A DNA stretch of 64,000 nt from MedAcidi-G1 sp002294285 (GTDB taxonomy: Bacteria; Actinomycetota; Acidimicrobiia; Acidimicrobiales; MedAcidi-G1): assembly GCA_963999645.1 (NCBI GenBank), contig CAXEUY010000004.1, positions 62,001 to 126,000 on the forward strand, read 5' to 3'. A model generated the notes under the pieces. It was not told the origin of the DNA. It saw only the letters and a list, made by a program, of their open reading frames with translations, and ran no database searches. Positions 44,867 through 53,780 of this stretch are shown in pieces. The translations under genes and the position numbers were made by a program. The first letter of the stretch is position 1. Each line of letters begins with the position of its first letter.

Positions 44867-45619
44867 ATGTCCGTTGCACTAAAGGAAGCAAAAGACTTAA
44901 TAGATCAGGCCGCTAAAATAACTGTCCTAACTGGCGCTGGGATTTCTACCGATAGTGGAATACCAGACTTCAGAGGCCCCAACGGAATTTGGACAAAAAA
45001 TCCTGAAGCAGAAAAAGCTTCAAATATCCACTACTACATGACGGACCCCGAAATCCGTAAAAGGAATTGGTCTCTTAGAGCATCAGGAGAGCTTTGGCCG
45101 AATGTAAAACCCAATGAAGGTCATCTAGCTTTGGCCCATCTTGAAAAAAGAGGCCTCCTGCACATGTTGGTAACACAGAATGTTGACGGTCTGCATCAAA
45201 TGGCAGGAAACGACCCCAGTCGTGTAGTTGAAATACACGGCACAGTTAAAGAAGCGATGTGCCTACAATGCGACTGGAGAGACGACATAGAGACGGTTCT
45301 CGAAAGGGTACGACAAGGAGATGAAGATCCCCATTGCTCGTGCGGAGGGTTGCTCAAATCAGCAACAGTTAGTTTCGGACAGAATCTTTTCCCTGGAGAT
45401 ATTGAGAAAATGTTTGAAGCCGCCTTATCATGTGATCTTTTATTAGCGATTGGAACAAGTTTGCAGGTCTTTCCTGTGGCAGAAATGCTCCCAACAGCGG
45501 TAAACAACGAAGCTAAAGCAGTGATAATTAATGGTGAGCCAACAGTTATGGATCATCTCGCTGAAATTGTTGTTATCGGAGAATTGAGCAAAGTTTTACC
45601 TGAAATGGTGTCACTTTAA
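44867..45619 (+). CDS. NAD-dependent protein deacylase (sirtuin)
   Basis: A 250-residue Sir2-family protein: GAGISTDSGIPDFRGPNGIW near residue 23, TQNVDGLHQMAG, catalytic His in VEIHGTV, and four zinc cysteines in the pairs MCLQC and HCSC. NAD-dependent deacylation of lysines, for example on acyl-CoA synthetases. Starts 10 bases after pepA. Confidence 0.94.
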   Translation: MSVALKEAKDLIDQAAKITVLTGAGISTDSGIPDFRGPNGIWTKNPEAEKASNIHYYMTDPEIRKRNWSLRASGELWPNVKPNEGHLALAHLEKRGLLHMLVTQNVDGLHQMAGNDPSRVVEIHGTVKEAMCLQCDWRDDIETVLERVRQGDEDPHCSCGGLLKSATVSFGQNLFPGDIEKMFEAALSCDLLLAIGTSLQVFPVAEMLPTAVNNEAKAVIINGEPTVMDHLAEIVVIGELSKVLPEMVSL

Positions 45620-45660
45620 AAAACTAAAGTGCCAAATTTGAACAAGATTCATAGAATTCT

Positions 45661-46839
45661 ATGGTGTCAACATTCCAAGAACTTCTAGCACAAGCTAAAA
45701 GCCTCATTGAAGAAACAGATCCGTCAGGTTCAGAAGCCCTTATTTCAGAAGGGTGGGTTGTTCTCGATGTAAGAGAAATTGAAGAATACGATCAGGGAGT
45801 TATTCCCAATTCCATTTTGATTCCACAGGGAAAAATTGAAGAAACAATCGATCAGCACATACCTGACCGGGATCAACCCATAATTGCGATGTGCGCTGGA
45901 GGTGTCAGATCAGCTTTCGCTGCAGTCACCTTAAATGAACTCGGGTATAAGCATGTTGTATCTATGGATGGAGGTTTCAATCTCTGGAAGCAGGAAGGAA
46001 GGGATTGGGTAACATCACAAATTTTGAAACCAGAGCAACGGCAGCGTTATGAAAGGCACATATCACTACCAGAAATTGGTGAAAAAGGGCAACAAAAACT
46101 TTTGGAATCCAAAGTTGTAGTAGTTGGTGCAGGAGGTCTTGGTTCGCCCGCTGCTCTCTACCTTGCGGCGGCGGGTGTGGGGACATTAGGTGTTGTGGAT
46201 ATGGACACCGTCGAGGAATCGAACCTCCAGAGGCAAATTTTGCACAGCACAGAAACAATCGGCAAGAACAAAGTGGATTCAGCTAAAAAGACCTTGCTGT
46301 CTCTTAACCCTGAAATAAATGTAATTACATACAACGAGCTTTTGGATCCAGAAAATATCCTGGAGATAATTGCTGATTACGATGTAGTAGTTGATGGAAC
46401 CGACAACTTTCAGACCCGATATTTAATCAACGACGCGACAGTTAAAACAGGCATTCCAGTTGTGCATGGATCAATATTCAGGTTTGAAGGTCAGATAACA
46501 GTTTTTGATCCGAAAAACGGACCCACTTACAGAGACATGTTTCCCGAGTCGCCAGATAATGGATCTATTCCTAACTGCTCAGAAGCTGGAGTTCTAGGGG
46601 TTCTACCAGGAATAGTTGGGTCTATCCAAGCACTGGAGGCAATAAAAATAATTCTTGGAATCGGTGAAGGACTTACAGGAAGAGTGATTGTTTTTGACGC
46701 ACTTGAGATGTCCTTTCGAGAATACAGAATTGAGCGAGATCCTAGCAATCAGATCACTTGGGAAAATCGAGATCAAATCAAATTTGAACGAAATGAAAAA
46801 AACGATCAAACCAATTCTGTTAAACCACCTGAAACGTGA
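45661..46839 (+). CDS. Rhodanese-ThiF fusion, MoeZ/MoeB-like adenylyl- and sulfurtransferase
   Basis: A 392-residue protein with the rhodanese domain first (about 25-118; active Cys78 in AMCAGGVRS) and the ThiF/MoeB domain second (about 125-370). The ThiF part has GAGGLGS (156-162), the DMDTVEESNLQRQ adenylate site and Cys306 in PNCSEAGVLG. The CxxC zinc pair of MoeB (CYRC) is TYRD here, as in MoeZ-type proteins. It should activate a sulfur-carrier C-terminus and load sulfur for molybdopterin, thiamine or cysteine synthesis. The usual order is ThiF then rhodanese, so this one is inverted. Confidence 0.88.
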   Translation: MVSTFQELLAQAKSLIEETDPSGSEALISEGWVVLDVREIEEYDQGVIPNSILIPQGKIEETIDQHIPDRDQPIIAMCAGGVRSAFAAVTLNELGYKHVVSMDGGFNLWKQEGRDWVTSQILKPEQRQRYERHISLPEIGEKGQQKLLESKVVVVGAGGLGSPAALYLAAAGVGTLGVVDMDTVEESNLQRQILHSTETIGKNKVDSAKKTLLSLNPEINVITYNELLDPENILEIIADYDVVVDGTDNFQTRYLINDATVKTGIPVVHGSIFRFEGQITVFDPKNGPTYRDMFPESPDNGSIPNCSEAGVLGVLPGIVGSIQALEAIKIILGIGEGLTGRVIVFDALEMSFREYRIERDPSNQITWENRDQIKFERNEKNDQTNSVKPPET

Positions 46840-46931
46840 TGCAACTAAAGATAGTCAGTTGACTGTCAGAAAATTTTGAGTTTTCTCAATTACGCCCGTA
46901 CGATTGATCCTTACTGTTAGAAAGTTCATCG

Positions 46932-48212
46932 ATGTCAGAGATTGCAATAGTTGGAACAGGCTACGTTGGTTTGACCGCAGGTGCTTGTTTTGCGCATCTA
47001 GGTCATCGAGTTTCCTGCTATGACATCGATGAGTCAAAAATAAGCAGACTTTCAAACGGAGAAATACCCATAGTAGAAGAAGGCCTTGAAGCTCTTGTTA
47101 AGGAAGGACTTCAGTCAAACAAGCTTTCATTTTCTACTGACCCCCAAAAAGCAGTGTCCGAATGCGAAGTAGTTTTCTTGTGTGTTCAAACACCACAACT
47201 GCCTGATGGCACAACTGACACTTCGATGATCGATTCGGCAGTTAGCCAAATAGCCGAGTTTTTGCCTGAGAACTCTGTTCTAGTTAACAAATCAACAGTC
47301 CCAGTTGGATCAGCTAAAAAGGTTTTTGAAAACCTGAAGAGGTCCGATGTCGAAGTAGTATCAAACCCCGAATTCCTAAGAGAAGGCACTGCCGTCAACG
47401 ATTTCCTCAACCCGGAAAGAATAATTATTGGTTCTGAAAACGAGAATGCAGCTCAAATAGTTGCAGAAATGTATAAAAAAATCGAAGCCCCTGTTTTGAT
47501 AACCGACCCGATTTCAGCAGAAACAATCAAATACAGCGCCAATGCGTTTCTAGTGACCAAGCTTTCTTTCATCAATTCGATTGCTGCAGTCTGCGAAGGG
47601 GTAGGAGCCAATATTGATGATGTAATTGAAGGGATCAGTTACGACTCAAGAATAGGTGACAAATACATGAAACCTGGCCCCGGATGGGGAGGTAGTTGTT
47701 TTCCCAAAGACACTAAATCGCTCATACACATGGCCGGAAAAGCAGGTTACGATTTCCGTTTCCTGGATACTGCCGTAGCTGTCAACGAAGAACAGTTTGA
47801 CCGTGTGGTAAGTAAAATACGCGAAGCTGTGGGAGGAAACTTAAACGAAAAAACAATCGCCATTTGGGGCCTCACATTTAAGGCCGGCACCGACGATTTG
47901 AGAGATTCACCATCAATAGCTGTAATAAACAGACTCTTGTCAGAAGGGGCAAAAGTTAAAGCTCACGACCCGACAGTGTCAGACAACAAAGAAGGCATCC
48001 CCCCACAAGTTCTGATAGTTAATGACCCAATTGTTGCATGCGATGATGCAAATGCAGTAGTGCTTTTAACTGATTGGGATGAATACAAATCTATTGACCC
48101 CAATGAAGTCCTCAAGCGCACATCAGATCCGAATCTTATTGACACCCGAAATGTTTTAGATGTTAAGGAATGGAAGAACCTAGGTTTCGCATATCAAGGA
48201 ACAGGCCGTTGA
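46932..48212 (+). CDS. ugd: UDP-glucose 6-dehydrogenase
   Basis: A 426-residue protein with GTGYVGLTAGACFAHLGH, the connecting helix INSIAAVCEGVGAN and the catalytic Cys in GPGWGGSCFPKDTKSL. It oxidises UDP-glucose to UDP-glucuronate for surface polysaccharides, and opens the envelope gene block. The UDP-GlcNAc dehydrogenase class is possible but this loop pattern fits Ugd better. Confidence 0.93.
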   Translation: MSEIAIVGTGYVGLTAGACFAHLGHRVSCYDIDESKISRLSNGEIPIVEEGLEALVKEGLQSNKLSFSTDPQKAVSECEVVFLCVQTPQLPDGTTDTSMIDSAVSQIAEFLPENSVLVNKSTVPVGSAKKVFENLKRSDVEVVSNPEFLREGTAVNDFLNPERIIIGSENENAAQIVAEMYKKIEAPVLITDPISAETIKYSANAFLVTKLSFINSIAAVCEGVGANIDDVIEGISYDSRIGDKYMKPGPGWGGSCFPKDTKSLIHMAGKAGYDFRFLDTAVAVNEEQFDRVVSKIREAVGGNLNEKTIAIWGLTFKAGTDDLRDSPSIAVINRLLSEGAKVKAHDPTVSDNKEGIPPQVLIVNDPIVACDDANAVVLLTDWDEYKSIDPNEVLKRTSDPNLIDTRNVLDVKEWKNLGFAYQGTGR

Positions 48213-48250
48213 AAACATCTAGAAACTCACTCTAGGAAAAAGAGAAACAT

Positions 48251-49507
48251 TTGAAATTTATCGACAGACTTCCTATCGGAACGAAGACGTTAAGTTCAGG
48301 GCTCCTAATTAACGGAGTTTCCGCCTACATTTTCATCTCCATAGCCTCCAGAGACCTCGGAGCTGAGATGTATACACCTCTAGGCATGCTTTGGGCACTC
48401 AGCTTTCTTTTAGGACCAGGCATATTTCACCCACTAGAACAACAAACCGCCCGTAGCATTGCCAGCCGTTTCGGCGAAGAAACTACTCCCGTCTTTAAAG
48501 CGGCATCCATAGTTGGAGGCATAGCAACTCTTCTGATTGTGATTAGTGCCCTGTGTTTCAATTCATGGCTGACAGAAGACATATTCAGCGATCAAAGAAG
48601 CTTACTAATAGCAATTATTCTGGTGGTAATAGGATTAGGTTCCGCTCACCTTGTAAAAGGTGTGCTCGCAGGAACAGGTCGTTTCAAAAACTACTCAAGA
48701 TATTTGATAGGAGAGGGTTTAGGTCGCCTATTAGTAACAGCGATTTTAGTAATTTTTGCTTCAGGCGAAGTTTGGATGTATGGGCTTGCTTTAGGGCTCT
48801 CTCCTTTCATAGGGATTTCAGCTGCTCTCTTCAGGCAAAAGGATCTGATCAAACCTGGTCCAAAAGTTAAAGCAAAAGAAATTTCAGGGTCATTGGGAGT
48901 TCTATTAATAGCCTCTTTAGCAACAGCAATGGTTCTAAATGTAAGTCCACTAACAGTGGAGCTACTTGCTGAGCCAAATCAAAAAGAAGAACCAGGTAAG
49001 TTCCTTAACGCACTTCTCATAGCGCGAATTCCCTTGTTTTTCTTTCAAGCCGTACAGGCAGCGCTTCTACCGAGGCTTTCACAACTTATGGCCTCCAAAG
49101 AACTCGAAAAATTTAAACATGAACTAATGAGACTCCTTGGTTTCGTAACCGTGTTTGGGGCATGCTTCCTTTTTTTAATTGCCGTTTCTGGCCAATGGGT
49201 TACACGCATCGCTTTCGGCTCAGAGTACGAAATCTCTCGCCAAGACATGACCCTCTTAGCCATATCTAGTGTTGGACTCATGTACGCATTGTCGCTCACA
49301 CAAGGACTTTTAGCCCTACATCGTCAAGGGTATTCCGCAGCCGCTTGGGTTTCCGGAATAGCTACTTTTCCAGCAACCATCTTTCTTGGGGATGATCTAT
49401 TTCTCCGAGTAGAAGTTGCTCTAATTGTCACTGTTTTTATAACCACTTCACTACTAGTTTTTTTTATAACGAAAAGTTATAAAAGTCAGAAATTAGAACA
49501 CGTTTAA
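48251..49507 (+). CDS. Polysaccharide flippase-like membrane protein (Wzx/MVF superfamily)
   Basis: A 418-residue protein with about twelve hydrophobic helices and the general layout of Wzx-type exporters: early GLLINGVSAYIFISIASRDLG, mid-protein YLIGEGLGRLLVTAIL, and the RIPLFFFQAVQAALLPRLSQL segment. It probably moves lipid-linked sugars across the membrane. The start is TTG, with GGAAAAAGAG upstream. It belongs to the polysaccharide block but its cognate polymerase is not seen. Confidence 0.78.
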   Translation: MKFIDRLPIGTKTLSSGLLINGVSAYIFISIASRDLGAEMYTPLGMLWALSFLLGPGIFHPLEQQTARSIASRFGEETTPVFKAASIVGGIATLLIVISALCFNSWLTEDIFSDQRSLLIAIILVVIGLGSAHLVKGVLAGTGRFKNYSRYLIGEGLGRLLVTAILVIFASGEVWMYGLALGLSPFIGISAALFRQKDLIKPGPKVKAKEISGSLGVLLIASLATAMVLNVSPLTVELLAEPNQKEEPGKFLNALLIARIPLFFFQAVQAALLPRLSQLMASKELEKFKHELMRLLGFVTVFGACFLFLIAVSGQWVTRIAFGSEYEISRQDMTLLAISSVGLMYALSLTQGLLALHRQGYSAAAWVSGIATFPATIFLGDDLFLRVEVALIVTVFITTSLLVFFITKSYKSQKLEHV

Positions 49508-49581
49508 ATATTGCAAGGCTCCACTAGCAAGAGGCCTGTTGCTTCTACAATCCGAAGTGCGGACAGCAAGGCGACCTGAGA

Positions 49582-52107
49582 ATGATTGCAGAAGATCTAC
49601 AAAAAATTGAAAGACCTAATCGTCTTAAAGAGAGACATAAATTTAGAGCTTCTCTCGTTCTTATTTCTCTAATAGCCGCATGCGTCATCACAATCCCACC
49701 TGCAAAAGCCGACATAAGAGTCACCGTGCAAGCAGGCGACAGCTTGTCTCTAATAGCACTCGAGTACGGTGTTTCAACCCAATCAATAATGAACGCTAAT
49801 GGAATAACCAACCCCGATCTTCTCTACATGGGGCAAGAATTGATAATCCCAGGTGTGAACCCAACAGCTAGCACAGCTTCTGTAGTCGTCACAGTCGAGT
49901 GGGGTGACAGCCTTTCAGCCATAGCCGAAGATTACGGAGTTTCAGTTGCTTCCCTGATGGAAGCAAATGGAATCACAAACGCAAATTCTATTTTTGCCGG
50001 ACAAGAACTAACAGTGCCAGGAGTTTCAGGGCCATTGCAGCCCGCAGGGCCTGTCATAGTAACAGTGGTATCAGGAGACACTCTTTCTGAAATCGCTTCA
50101 AAATACGGGGTAGGACTTTCCGCGTTGATGAATGAAAACGGCATCACAAAACCAGATTCAATTTACATCGGACAAAAAATAAGAATACCCGGGACAGGAC
50201 CAGCACCTACTACGACACTTCCGCCATTAAGAATCACCGTCCAATCAGGAGACACACTTTCAGTTATCGCAGAAACCTATGGCGTAAAAGTCTCATCAAT
50301 AGTTTCAGCAAACGGTCTACCAAATGCCAATTTTCTTTCAGTAGGGCAAGAACTGATCATCCCAGGTGTCTATGGGTCAGCAGCATCACCTCAATATTCG
50401 ACCGACTATGGTCCAGTAGTAGTCAACGGACGAGGCTGGGGACATGGAAGAGGAATGGGCCAATACGGATCTCTCGGTTACGCCATTGACGAAGGCTGGG
50501 GAAGAGATCAAATTCTCAATCATTACTATGGCGGAACGACAGGAGGAACTGTCAGCAATGACGAAATAGGTGTCAGACTGCTAAGTCATGATGGGGGACC
50601 AACGACTGTTTATGTTGAAAGTGCACTTCTGGCAATCGCAGGAGAAACAGGAAATTGGACACAAGTAAACGGAAAGGCCGTAAAAGTAACTCTCGAAGGC
50701 GACACTGATCGTTACAGAATAGCCACAGGACAGTCATGCGCAGGTCCATTTACCAATACAGGGACAGTCATCTCAAGCCCCATAGTCCGTATAAGAGCAG
50801 CACATATGGCACCCCCAGGAGCAACCACAACCACAACCACAACCACAACCACAACCACAACCACTCTTCCAGCGGGAGCGACCACAACTATTTCGCCATC
50901 AACAACGAGCACAACGACTACAACACTTCCTCCAACAACAACAATTCCTCAACCGGGTTCAGTATTCCAGGTGCTAGACACATCTGATGCAGATCTGAAT
51001 TGGACCCTTCAAGTTTGCGAGGGTTCAAACAAGTCTTCGTGGTACAGAGGAGAAATAAGAGCTGCAAGAGCCAGTGGAAACCAGAGAACAGTTAATTGGC
51101 TACCCATCGAACAGTATTTACGCTCAGTTGTTCCCCGTGAAATGCCCCCGGAATGGGCCGACATGGGAGGTGGGGCTGGCATAGCGGCGCTAGAAGTACA
51201 ATCTGTGGCCGCTCGTTCCTACGCTTTAGCGGAAAAACGTTATGCATATGCGAAGACCTGCGACACTATTCGTTGCCAAGTCTATGAAGGAAGAAGAAGC
51301 CGTTCAGGGAACAGTTCCTGGTCTAATGAAGACCCGAGATCAGATATTGCTATAAGCAACACGGCAGGAATGGTCAGGCTGCAAGACGGCGAAATAGCTC
51401 GAACTGAATTTTCTGCTTCAACAGGCGGTCACACAATAACAGCAGATTTTCCAGGAGTCCCAGATGCGGGAGACGACGTTTCAATCAACCCGGTGCACAA
51501 ATGGACTAAAGAAATATCTGTCAATGACGTCATCTCAAGATTTGGTTTAAAACCACTGTACGAAATAGAAGTCATCACACGTGACGGATTCGGCGACGAT
51601 GGTGGAAGGGCAGAAGAGATCGAATTCCGGGCAAGAGACGGACAACGTTTCGTTATAACCGGAAACCGTTTCAGACGAGAGTTCGGACTTAAATCAAACT
51701 GGTATGGGGTTAATTACGGTCCCCCCGAAGTAGCCACTAAATTCCCAGAAGAAAGACTCGATGAATACAGAGTAACAACTGGCTACACAGAAGAAGAGTG
51801 GCAGTCTCTAGTTGACTCAGCTGATCATTTAAAAATGACCACAAATGAATTTCAACTGGCTGCAGTATGGGCAGTTGCATTCCTTCTAAATCTTTCGGGA
51901 AGTGAAAGTGGCCCCACTCCACTAGCGGAACCACCTTCGATAGAAGGAACTCGCAATGTTCAAACGGCTTATATGGCTGCAGCAGAAGACCAGAAAGCAC
52001 TTGAACAAATAGCAGAAGCTTTTGCCATTAATGGAGGTCAAGCCCAAAAAACAGCTGTAACTATACTTGTTTTCTTAGTTCAAATCGCAAAAGCTGCAGG
52101 TCGTTAA
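49582..52107 (+). CDS. LysM (x4) and SpoIID-domain cell-wall protein
   Basis: An 841-residue exported protein. An N-terminal membrane segment (about 23-43) is followed by four LysM domains (about 47-91, 102-147, 159-204, 217-261), each with the GDSLS/GDTLS and GQxxxIPG pattern, which bind glycan strands. Then comes a SpoIID/LytB-type region from NGRGWGHGRGMGQYG (282 on), interrupted by a Thr-rich linker, and continuing SVVPREMPPEW, AARSYALAEKRYA and ARTEFSASTGGHT. SpoIID enzymes are lytic transglycosylases in endospore formers, so here a vegetative wall role is expected. The C-terminal 90 residues are unassigned. Confidence 0.88.
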   Translation: MIAEDLQKIERPNRLKERHKFRASLVLISLIAACVITIPPAKADIRVTVQAGDSLSLIALEYGVSTQSIMNANGITNPDLLYMGQELIIPGVNPTASTASVVVTVEWGDSLSAIAEDYGVSVASLMEANGITNANSIFAGQELTVPGVSGPLQPAGPVIVTVVSGDTLSEIASKYGVGLSALMNENGITKPDSIYIGQKIRIPGTGPAPTTTLPPLRITVQSGDTLSVIAETYGVKVSSIVSANGLPNANFLSVGQELIIPGVYGSAASPQYSTDYGPVVVNGRGWGHGRGMGQYGSLGYAIDEGWGRDQILNHYYGGTTGGTVSNDEIGVRLLSHDGGPTTVYVESALLAIAGETGNWTQVNGKAVKVTLEGDTDRYRIATGQSCAGPFTNTGTVISSPIVRIRAAHMAPPGATTTTTTTTTTTTTTLPAGATTTISPSTTSTTTTTLPPTTTIPQPGSVFQVLDTSDADLNWTLQVCEGSNKSSWYRGEIRAARASGNQRTVNWLPIEQYLRSVVPREMPPEWADMGGGAGIAALEVQSVAARSYALAEKRYAYAKTCDTIRCQVYEGRRSRSGNSSWSNEDPRSDIAISNTAGMVRLQDGEIARTEFSASTGGHTITADFPGVPDAGDDVSINPVHKWTKEISVNDVISRFGLKPLYEIEVITRDGFGDDGGRAEEIEFRARDGQRFVITGNRFRREFGLKSNWYGVNYGPPEVATKFPEERLDEYRVTTGYTEEEWQSLVDSADHLKMTTNEFQLAAVWAVAFLLNLSGSESGPTPLAEPPSIEGTRNVQTAYMAAAEDQKALEQIAEAFAINGGQAQKTAVTILVFLVQIAKAAGR
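50823..50864 (+). repeat. Hexanucleotide repeat (AACCAC)x7 in a Thr linker
   Basis: Seven perfect tandem copies of AACCAC encode an uninterrupted Thr run in the LysM-SpoIID protein. Because the unit is six bases, gain or loss of copies changes linker length by two Thr and never shifts the frame. Confidence 0.9.
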
Positions 52108-52149
52108 AGTCCCGTAGTCACTTAATGCTCGCAAGCAAGGTACTCTCCG

Positions 52150-53226
52150 GTGATGAAAGGTCTTATTTTGGCAGGTGGCAGTGGGAGGCGACTACGTCCT
52201 ATAACCCATACGACAGCTAAACAACTAGTTCCCATAGCCAACAAGCCGATACTCCATTATGTGATTGAAGACCTGATAGGAGTTGGAATAACTGATCTAG
52301 GAATAGTTGTAGGCGACACATCTGAAGAAATCGAAAAGTCTGTAGGAAACGGTTCCCAATGGGGTGCAGAGATAACTTACATTAAACAAGACAAGCCAGA
52401 GGGTTTAGCGCACGCTGTTCTAATCGCAGAACAATTCTTGGATCAGGAAAAGTTTGTCATGTATCTCGGGGACAACATGTTTGAGGACTCTTTACATGAA
52501 GTAGTCACAGGCTTTGAAGAATCTTCAACAAATGCTCGACTTCTCTTGTCAAAAGTTGACATACCGCAAGCTTTTGGAGTTGCTGAAATAGGCGAACAAG
52601 GAAAGATAAAAAAACTCACAGAGAAACCCGAAAACCCCAAATCAGATTTGGCGCTTGTGGGCGTTTACCTTTTTGACCCGACCATTCACCGTGCAGTGCG
52701 GGCTATTGAACCATCAGACAGAGGAGAACTGGAAATAACAGACGCCATACAGTGGATGATTGACAATGAGAAAGCAATAGAACACAGAACGCTAAAAGGC
52801 TGGTGGATAGACACCGGCAAGAAAGACCCCTTACTTCTATGCAACGAACTAGTTCTCGATGAGATCAAAACGCAATTTTCAAGTCAAATAGACCAAACAG
52901 TAACACTAAATGGAGAAATAGCGATAGGAGAAAACGTTGAAATAATAGATTCAAATATTCAAGGCCCTGCAATTATCGGATCTGGAGTAAGAATAGAAAG
53001 AAGCAATATAGGGCCGTATGTTTCGGTCGGCGATGGTTGCAAGATCGATAATTCCACAGTTGAAAGGTCAGTGCTAATGGAGGGAAGTTTTGTCAGCGGG
53101 GTGATGAAGTTGACCAAATCTGTTCTAGGAAGAGAAGTCGAAATCAACGGAGAAAAATCAGATCAGCAAAAACCTACATCAATCATGTTGGGTGATAAAA
53201 CGAAAATGGATCTTAGTAATGGCTGA
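52150..53226 (+). CDS. rmlA: Glucose-1-phosphate thymidylyltransferase, long form
   Basis: A 358-residue nucleotidyltransferase with LAGGSGRRLRPITHTTAKQ at the start, then LGDNMFEDS, EKPENPKSDLALVGVYLF and WWIDTGKKDPLL. The C-terminal 100 residues are a left-handed beta-helix with hexapeptide repeats (GENVEIIDSNIQGP), as in the long StrD-like group. It makes dTDP-glucose, first step to dTDP-rhamnose. GTG 52150 or ATG 52153 are both possible; spacing from AAGG slightly favours the GTG. The end overlaps rmlC by 8 bases. Confidence 0.88.
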   Translation: MMKGLILAGGSGRRLRPITHTTAKQLVPIANKPILHYVIEDLIGVGITDLGIVVGDTSEEIEKSVGNGSQWGAEITYIKQDKPEGLAHAVLIAEQFLDQEKFVMYLGDNMFEDSLHEVVTGFEESSTNARLLLSKVDIPQAFGVAEIGEQGKIKKLTEKPENPKSDLALVGVYLFDPTIHRAVRAIEPSDRGELEITDAIQWMIDNEKAIEHRTLKGWWIDTGKKDPLLLCNELVLDEIKTQFSSQIDQTVTLNGEIAIGENVEIIDSNIQGPAIIGSGVRIERSNIGPYVSVGDGCKIDNSTVERSVLMEGSFVSGVMKLTKSVLGREVEINGEKSDQQKPTSIMLGDKTKMDLSNG

Positions 53227-53779
53227 GATCCAAAGGTCAGAAACTATCAGTGGAGTAGTAATAGTAGAACCTCAAATATTTCAAGACCCCCGCGGATTCT
53301 TTGCGGAGACATGGAGACAGGAGTGGTTACCTGAGAGCAGACCAATGATTCAATCAAACAGAGCGGACCGTTCAAAAGGCACTTTAGTAGGACTTCACTA
53401 CCACTTGAATCAGGCAGATTACTGGTATGTGTCTCATGGAGTTGCCCAAGTGGTGCTCCATGACCTTAGACAAGGTTCCCCGACACAGGGCTCAACGCTT
53501 AGTTTTAACTTAGGGTCACTCGACCAGTCGAAACAAAAAGGTGTTTATATACCGCCAGGTGTGGCCCATGGGTTCGCCGCAATAACAGACATAACCATCA
53601 CATACCTAGTTGACAGATATTACGATCCGCAAGATGAATTAGGTGTGGCTTGGAACGACCCTGAAATCGGGGCTGTCTGGGAGGTAGATGAACCAGTACT
53701 TTCTGTTAGAGATCAGTCCAATCCTCTAGTGGAAAATATGGAAAACCATTTAAAACCCAACTACCAGGAAGATCGATGA
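53219..53779 (+). CDS. rmlC: dTDP-4-dehydrorhamnose 3,5-epimerase
   Basis: A 186-residue cupin with FQDPRGFFAETWR, NRADRSKGTLVGLHYHL holding the catalytic His, and PPGVAHGFAAITD with a Tyr-rich strand YLVDRYYDPQDE. It epimerises C3 and C5 of the 4-keto sugar. The ATG at 53219 aligns with the family start; the frame extends to 53192 but those residues belong to the rmlA region. Confidence 0.9.
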   Translation: MAEIQRSETISGVVIVEPQIFQDPRGFFAETWRQEWLPESRPMIQSNRADRSKGTLVGLHYHLNQADYWYVSHGVAQVVLHDLRQGSPTQGSTLSFNLGSLDQSKQKGVYIPPGVAHGFAAITDITITYLVDRYYDPQDELGVAWNDPEIGAVWEVDEPVLSVRDQSNPLVENMENHLKPNYQEDR

Positions 53780-53780
53780 A

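Noticed and set aside
46526..46600. Loss of the MoeB CxxC zinc site as damage to the rhodanese-ThiF protein
   Set aside because: MoeZ-like actinobacterial enzymes have the same YRD pattern and remain active; the ThiF core and Cys306 are intact.
46861..46890. AGAAAA/TTTTCT and TTGAG/CTCAA pairings as a terminator after the rhodanese-ThiF gene
   Set aside because: The stems are short and A/T-rich and no T-run follows, so they are not better than chance.
50823..50864. Tandem AACCAC copies as a CRISPR-like or intergenic repeat
   Set aside because: They are contiguous, have no spacers, and lie in frame inside a coding Thr linker.
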